The notes under the pieces are model-generated. The model worked only from the letters and a program-made list of their open reading frames with translations, searched no databases and was not told the origin of the DNA. A program made the position numbers and the translations under genes. Of a stretch of DNA of 10,373 nt, positions 7,167-10,373 are shown one piece after another. Position 1 is the stretch's first letter. Every line of letters starts with the position of its first letter. The DNA comes from WQTU01 sp031548835. Its GTDB lineage: Bacteria; Spirochaetota; Spirochaetia; CADAEX01. The DNA is taken from positions 1 through 10,373 of the forward strand of contig JAVBQS010000006.1 of NCBI GenBank assembly GCA_031548835.1, read 5' to 3'.

Positions 7167-8274
7167 ATGTTATTAGATTATCAGGTTTCTTTAAATAAAA
7201 TAATAGATAGTATTTCAGAATCATGGAGGCATCTTTGACCCTGATAAGAAGAAAAAAGAGCTTGAAGAGCTTGAAAAAGAGACTTATTCAGAAAATTTCT
7301 GGGATGATAGAAAAAAAGCAGAAGGAATTTTATCAAAATTTAAAAGATTAAAAGAATCTTTTACACCATGGGAAGCTCTTTTCCAAGATGCTACAGATAC
7401 AAAAGAACTTTTTGATATAGCTCTTTCTGAAAAAGATCAATCTATTGAAAAAGAGATAGCTGAAAGCATAACTAATCTTGAAAAAAGATATTCAGAATTA
7501 AAAACAGTCCAGCTTCTAAGCGAAGAGATGGATAATGCTTCTGCTTTTCTTACAATACATGCAGGAGCAGGTGGCACAGAAGCTTGCGACTGGGTTAGTA
7601 TACTTTACAGAATGTATATGCGGTGGGCTGAAAAAAGAGGTTTTTCTGTTGAAATTATTGATATTCTGGAAGCAGAGGGAGGATTAAAATCTGTTACAAT
7701 ACAGATAGAAGGCGAGTATGTGCATGGATATCTAAAGGGAGAATCAGGCATTCACAGGCTTGTAAGAATCTCTCCTTTTGACTCAAATGCAAGAAGGCAT
7801 ACTTCTTTTGCAGCAGTATATATTTCCCCTGTTATAGATGATGATATCCAGATTGATATAAGGCCGGAAGATTTAAGGGTAGATACTTACAGAGCCTCTG
7901 GCGCAGGCGGACAGCATGTAAATAAAACAGATTCTGCTGTAAGATTGACTCACCTTGAAACAGGAATTGTGGTACAATGTCAGACAGAAAGGAGCCAGCA
8001 TAAAAACAGGGCTAATGCAATGAAAATGCTGAAATCAAAGCTTTATGAGTATTATAAACAGAAACAGGATGAAGAAAATGAGAAATTCAGCAAAGAGAAA
8101 AAAGATATTGCATGGGGAAGCCAGATACGCTCCTATGTGTTCCAACCATATACAATGGTAAAGGATCACAGAACAAAATACGAAATTGGAAATATACAGA
8201 GTGTTATGGATGGCAATATTGACCCATTCATAGAAGAATATTTAAAATTCATCTGGAAAAATAAAAAAGAATGA
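7167..8274 (+). CDS. prfB: peptide chain release factor 2, made by programmed +1 frameshift
   Basis: RF2 reads UGA and UAA stop codons in the ribosomal A site and triggers peptide release. The start is ATG 7167 with GAGG at 7158-7161 (inside the upstream stop region), 5 bases away. Zero-frame translation gives 23 codons (MLLDYQVSLNKI...WRHL) up to an in-frame TGA at 7236-7238. A +1 shift at CTT continues with GAC at 7237 and runs open to the TGA at 8272-8274. The joined protein is 368 aa, the usual RF2 length. The anticodon-like SPF tripeptide is at residues 202-204, and the catalytic GGQ (GAGGQHVNKTDSAVRLTH) at 247-249, both very near their positions in E. coli RF2. SPF rather than PxT marks it as RF2, not RF1. 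The stop overlaps the next gene start as ATGA. Starting the gene at Met 7528 would drop the N-terminal domain and is wrong. Confidence 0.97.
7225..7239 (+). promoter_or_regulatory. RF2 programmed +1 frameshift site
   Basis: GGAGG (7225-7229), an internal Shine-Dalgarno-like element, lies exactly three bases before CTT (7233-7235), followed by TGA (7236-7238) and C (7239). This is the known prfB recoding arrangement: slow UGA decoding when RF2 is scarce lets tRNA-Leu slip from CUU to UUU, so RF2 controls its own synthesis. The zero frame is closed again at 7242-7247 by TGA TAA, giving three stops within four codons, so ribosomes that fail to shift cannot run on. Confidence 0.96.
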
Positions 8275-8636
8275 AAACAGGTGTTTTAATTGTTGATGAT
8301 TTATATTTTATAAGAATCTCAATAAAGGAAATCTTGGAAAAAGAAGGAGTTCCAATCGCAGGAGAAGCTGAAAACGGACTAGAGGCGCTCGAACTTTTTG
8401 AAAAAACAAAACCTGATATTGTACTTTTAGATATAACAATGCCTTTAATGGACGGGCTTACAGCGCTTAAAGTGCTAAAATCAAAATATCCGGAATCAAA
8501 AGTTGTTATGTGTTCAGCTCTTGGACAGCAAAAATATATAATAAAAGCAATTCAGCTTGGAGCTTCGGATTTTGTTGTAAAACCATTTAAACCTGAACGG
8601 CTTATAAACGCAATTACAAAAGTTTTTGGGAATTAA
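8271..8636 (+). CDS. stand-alone CheY-type response regulator receiver
   Basis: This 121-residue protein is a single receiver domain with no output domain. All phosphorylation-site residues are present: acidic pair Asp9-Asp10 (VLIVDD), phospho-acceptor Asp54 (IVLLDITMP), Ser82 (MCSA) at the Thr/Ser switch position, Phe101 in the aromatic switch strand, and Lys104 in VVKPFKP. It should therefore take phosphate from a histidine kinase and act by binding a partner protein, as CheY or Spo0F do. No kinase lies in the window. Its ATG overlaps the prfB stop by four bases (ATGA) and there is no clear ribosome-binding site, so it probably depends on ribosomes finishing prfB. Six bases separate it from the PEGA gene, whose product could be functionally linked. 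I avoid the name cheY because no chemotaxis genes are near. Confidence 0.93.
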   Translation: MKTGVLIVDDLYFIRISIKEILEKEGVPIAGEAENGLEALELFEKTKPDIVLLDITMPLMDGLTALKVLKSKYPESKVVMCSALGQQKYIIKAIQLGASDFVVKPFKPERLINAITKVFGN

Positions 8637-8642
8637 AATAGA

Positions 8643-10061
8643 ATGAAATGCAATATCTTTTTTTCTATTCTTTTTTTATTTTCTATTCAATCAATATATT
8701 GTCAAAAAATTATTTTAAAAGATGACCAAAAAACATGGAATGTTGCTATAGCAGAATTTAAATCTTCCGGCTCAGGAAGCAATATTGAATATGTAAAAAA
8801 TATTCTTCCATCATTTTTTTTTAACCAGCTTTCTGAAATTAAAAACCATACTCTGTCATCAGATGAAATATTGCTGCTGAGAAAAAAAATTGTTTCTGAT
8901 CAGCTAACGCCGGAAGAAAAAAATCTATCACAATATAAAAAAGAGTATGATAAAGCATATTTTTCTGAAATTGCAAAAAGAAGAGAAATTAAGAAAAATA
9001 TTAATACCAGCGAAAAAAAAATAGAGCATCTTCAAGAATATAAACTGGAAAAAATAAATATAGCATCTGTAAAAGATATTTCATTTTCAAAAAGCGATGA
9101 AACAAGTTCAATTACTTTTGATCCTCTTGATATAGATAATTTTGCAGCAGATAAAAAATTTGACTATATTATTTATGGATCTGCAAGACAGGCTGAAAAT
9201 ATAGTAATTCTTGATGTAAAATTTTACAGCTCTCTTGAAAAAAAAAATATATTTACAGCATCTGTATCAAATGAAATAGGAACTCTTTTTTCATCGCTTG
9301 ATAATGTAATTTCAGAAATGATATCAATTCTTCTTGGAACTACATGGAGTAAAATTACTGTTAATACAGACAGCCGAAACAGCAATATTTATCTTGATGA
9401 AAAATATATTGGAACAGGTTCTGTCTCTAATTTTATAACTTCGCCCGGCGAACACATATTAACAATACTGGGCCTGGGGCAGGAAGAAAAAACTATTCCT
9501 GTTTTTTTAAAAGAAAAAGCAGGAAATATTATTGATCTAAATATTATATTAAAAGAAGAAAAAATTACAGCAATAAATACATTTCCGCAGGAAGCAAATG
9601 TTTATCTTGATTCACTCTGGATGGGCACAACACCTTTTCTCTTAAATGGACTTGCCGGAGAGTTAATTATCAGAAAAGAAGGATTCAGGGATACAAGATT
9701 GCTTCTCAATGATATTCCGGAAAATTCTGTAGAAATACAGCTTTCTCCTGATATTTTTAAAAAAGAAGAATTTATCTCAAAAAAAAGAGATTCATTTTAT
9801 ACAAGCCTTTCTTTTTTTATTTTATCTGTGCCTCTTCCTTTTTTTCTTTATGCTATTACAAGCGATTATAATAGTGCGTATAACGATGCTGTCACTTCTA
9901 ATAAAAACTATGATGAAATTAACAGGCTGGGAAGAATAAGAAACTATACTTATTACGGATATCATGCTTCGCTTTTTTTAACTATATCTCTTTTTGTAAA
10001 TACTCTATTTAAATTAAATGATTATATAAAAGCTGGGGATATTCTCCATGATGAAAAATAA
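8643..10061 (+). CDS. secreted PEGA-domain protein with C-terminal membrane segments
   Basis: The gene is not one I can name. The 472-aa product has a signal peptide (residues 1-20, ending SIYC-QK; Tyr before Cys makes a lipoprotein doubtful). Residues about 30-230 form an alpha/beta region, opening WNVAIAEF and holding a charged helical stretch at 75-137 and FDYIIYGSARQ...VILDVKFYSS, faintly like CsgG/TolB-type N-terminal domains. Two PEGA-type repeats follow: about 237-302 (NSNIYLDEKYIGTG...SPGEHILTI) and 307-368 (EANVYLDSLWMGTTPFLLNGLAGELIIRKEGF). PEGA domains are beta-rich and often found in surface or envelope proteins. Two hydrophobic segments at about 386-405 and 438-457 probably anchor the C-terminus, leaving PEGA domains outside the cytoplasm. 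The start follows the receiver stop by 6 bases with no clear ribosome-binding site, suggesting coupling. An envelope function is likely; its ligand and its link to the receiver are unknown. Confidence 0.85.
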   Translation: MKCNIFFSILFLFSIQSIYCQKIILKDDQKTWNVAIAEFKSSGSGSNIEYVKNILPSFFFNQLSEIKNHTLSSDEILLLRKKIVSDQLTPEEKNLSQYKKEYDKAYFSEIAKRREIKKNINTSEKKIEHLQEYKLEKINIASVKDISFSKSDETSSITFDPLDIDNFAADKKFDYIIYGSARQAENIVILDVKFYSSLEKKNIFTASVSNEIGTLFSSLDNVISEMISILLGTTWSKITVNTDSRNSNIYLDEKYIGTGSVSNFITSPGEHILTILGLGQEEKTIPVFLKEKAGNIIDLNIILKEEKITAINTFPQEANVYLDSLWMGTTPFLLNGLAGELIIRKEGFRDTRLLLNDIPENSVEIQLSPDIFKKEEFISKKRDSFYTSLSFFILSVPLPFFLYAITSDYNSAYNDAVTSNKNYDEINRLGRIRNYTYYGYHASLFLTISLFVNTLFKLNDYIKAGDILHDEK

Positions 10062-10076
10062 CAGGAGCTTTAAATA

Positions 10077-10373
10077 ATGAAACTAACGCTTGGTGAAAAA
10101 ATAAAAGCTATATTTAAGAAAAATAAAATTGATAATGTTCTTTATGAAGATATTGAAGATGCTCTTATTGAATCAGATATGGGAACAGCGCTGTCTGTTG
10201 AAATAGTAAAAACAGTTAAAACAGAAGCTGCAAAAAATAAAATATCTGACCAGGAAGCGCTTTATTCTATTTTAAAAGAGATTATTTCTGAAAAAATATC
10301 TGAATATAATTTTAATCTTGATATTGAAAAGCTAAATCTTATTTTATTTCTTGGAGTTAACGGAGTAGGCAAA
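10077..10373 (+). CDS. ftsY: signal recognition particle receptor FtsY, 3'-truncated by window end
   Basis: FtsY is the membrane-associated SRP GTPase that receives Ffh-ribosome-nascent chain complexes and hands them to SecYEG. The 99 visible residues cover the helical N domain (LGEKIKAIFKKNKIDNVLYEDIEDALIESDMGTALSVEIV) and end at the first part of the G domain, LFLGVNGVGK, which is the P-loop of the SRP GTPases, cut at its Lys by the window end. The domain order and the short N-terminus without a long acidic A domain favour FtsY; Ffh, which shares the NG fold, usually starts with a different helix and has GxxGxGK in GLQGSGK form. A strong AGGAG (10063-10067) lies 9 bases before the ATG, the best ribosome-binding site in the operon. 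The gap to the PEGA gene is 15 bp, so cotranscription is likely. Confidence 0.92.
   Translation, partial: MKLTLGEKIKAIFKKNKIDNVLYEDIEDALIESDMGTALSVEIVKTVKTEAAKNKISDQEALYSILKEIISEKISEYNFNLDIEKLNLILFLGVNGVGK

Noticed and set aside
7236..7238. In-frame TGA in prfB read as a nonsense mutation or frameshift pseudogene
   Set aside because: It sits exactly in the conserved recoding signal with correct spacing, and both flanking frames are intact and RF2-like.
7528..7530. ATG 7528 as start of a 248-aa release factor
   Set aside because: Upstream codons in the same frame (from 7237) encode the normal RF2 N-terminal domain; a start here would drop it.

Overview
The window reads as AT-rich bacterial chromosome from a spirochaete, most likely Treponema or a close relative. 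This rests on low-GC coding sequence and on gene style: tandem RND permeases, a DctP-type binding protein, a PEGA-domain envelope protein and an ftsY-linked operon. It is a judgement from content, not a phylogenetic result. Genes are tightly packed. I see no rRNA, tRNA, transposase, integrase or CRISPR array.

Left part (1-4332, + strand): two RND-superfamily permease genes overlap by one base (TAATG). The first is cut by the window start and is open back to base 2. The second is complete (1027 aa). Its TM4 carries Asp-Ala where typical proton-driven RND pumps have Asp-Asp. Together they look like the inner-membrane part of an efflux system whose other parts lie upstream, outside the window.

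Middle part (4333-6889): a 185-bp gap holds an imperfect inverted repeat and a candidate promoter. It leads into a DctP-family TRAP solute-binding protein with no membrane subunits in view. Convergent to it, on the minus strand, is a secreted protein of unknown function with fibronectin-III-like segments and a TPR-like C-terminus. An 82-bp divergent promoter region follows.

Right part (6890-10373, + strand): an apparent operon with gaps of -4 to +15 bp. It encodes a solo Cas2-fold protein, peptide chain release factor 2 (prfB), a stand-alone CheY-type receiver, a secreted PEGA-domain protein, and the start of ftsY (SRP receptor), cut by the window end. prfB has the classical programmed +1 frameshift: GGAGG, three bases, then CTT TGA C. 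The complete RF2 is therefore 368 aa starting at 7167; the 248-aa continuous reading frame from 7528 is only its C-terminal part.

Most worth a second look: the Cas2-like gene lying directly in front of prfB without any CRISPR context, with a dyad over its start codon; the RF2 recoding site; and the altered proton-relay residues of the second RND permease.
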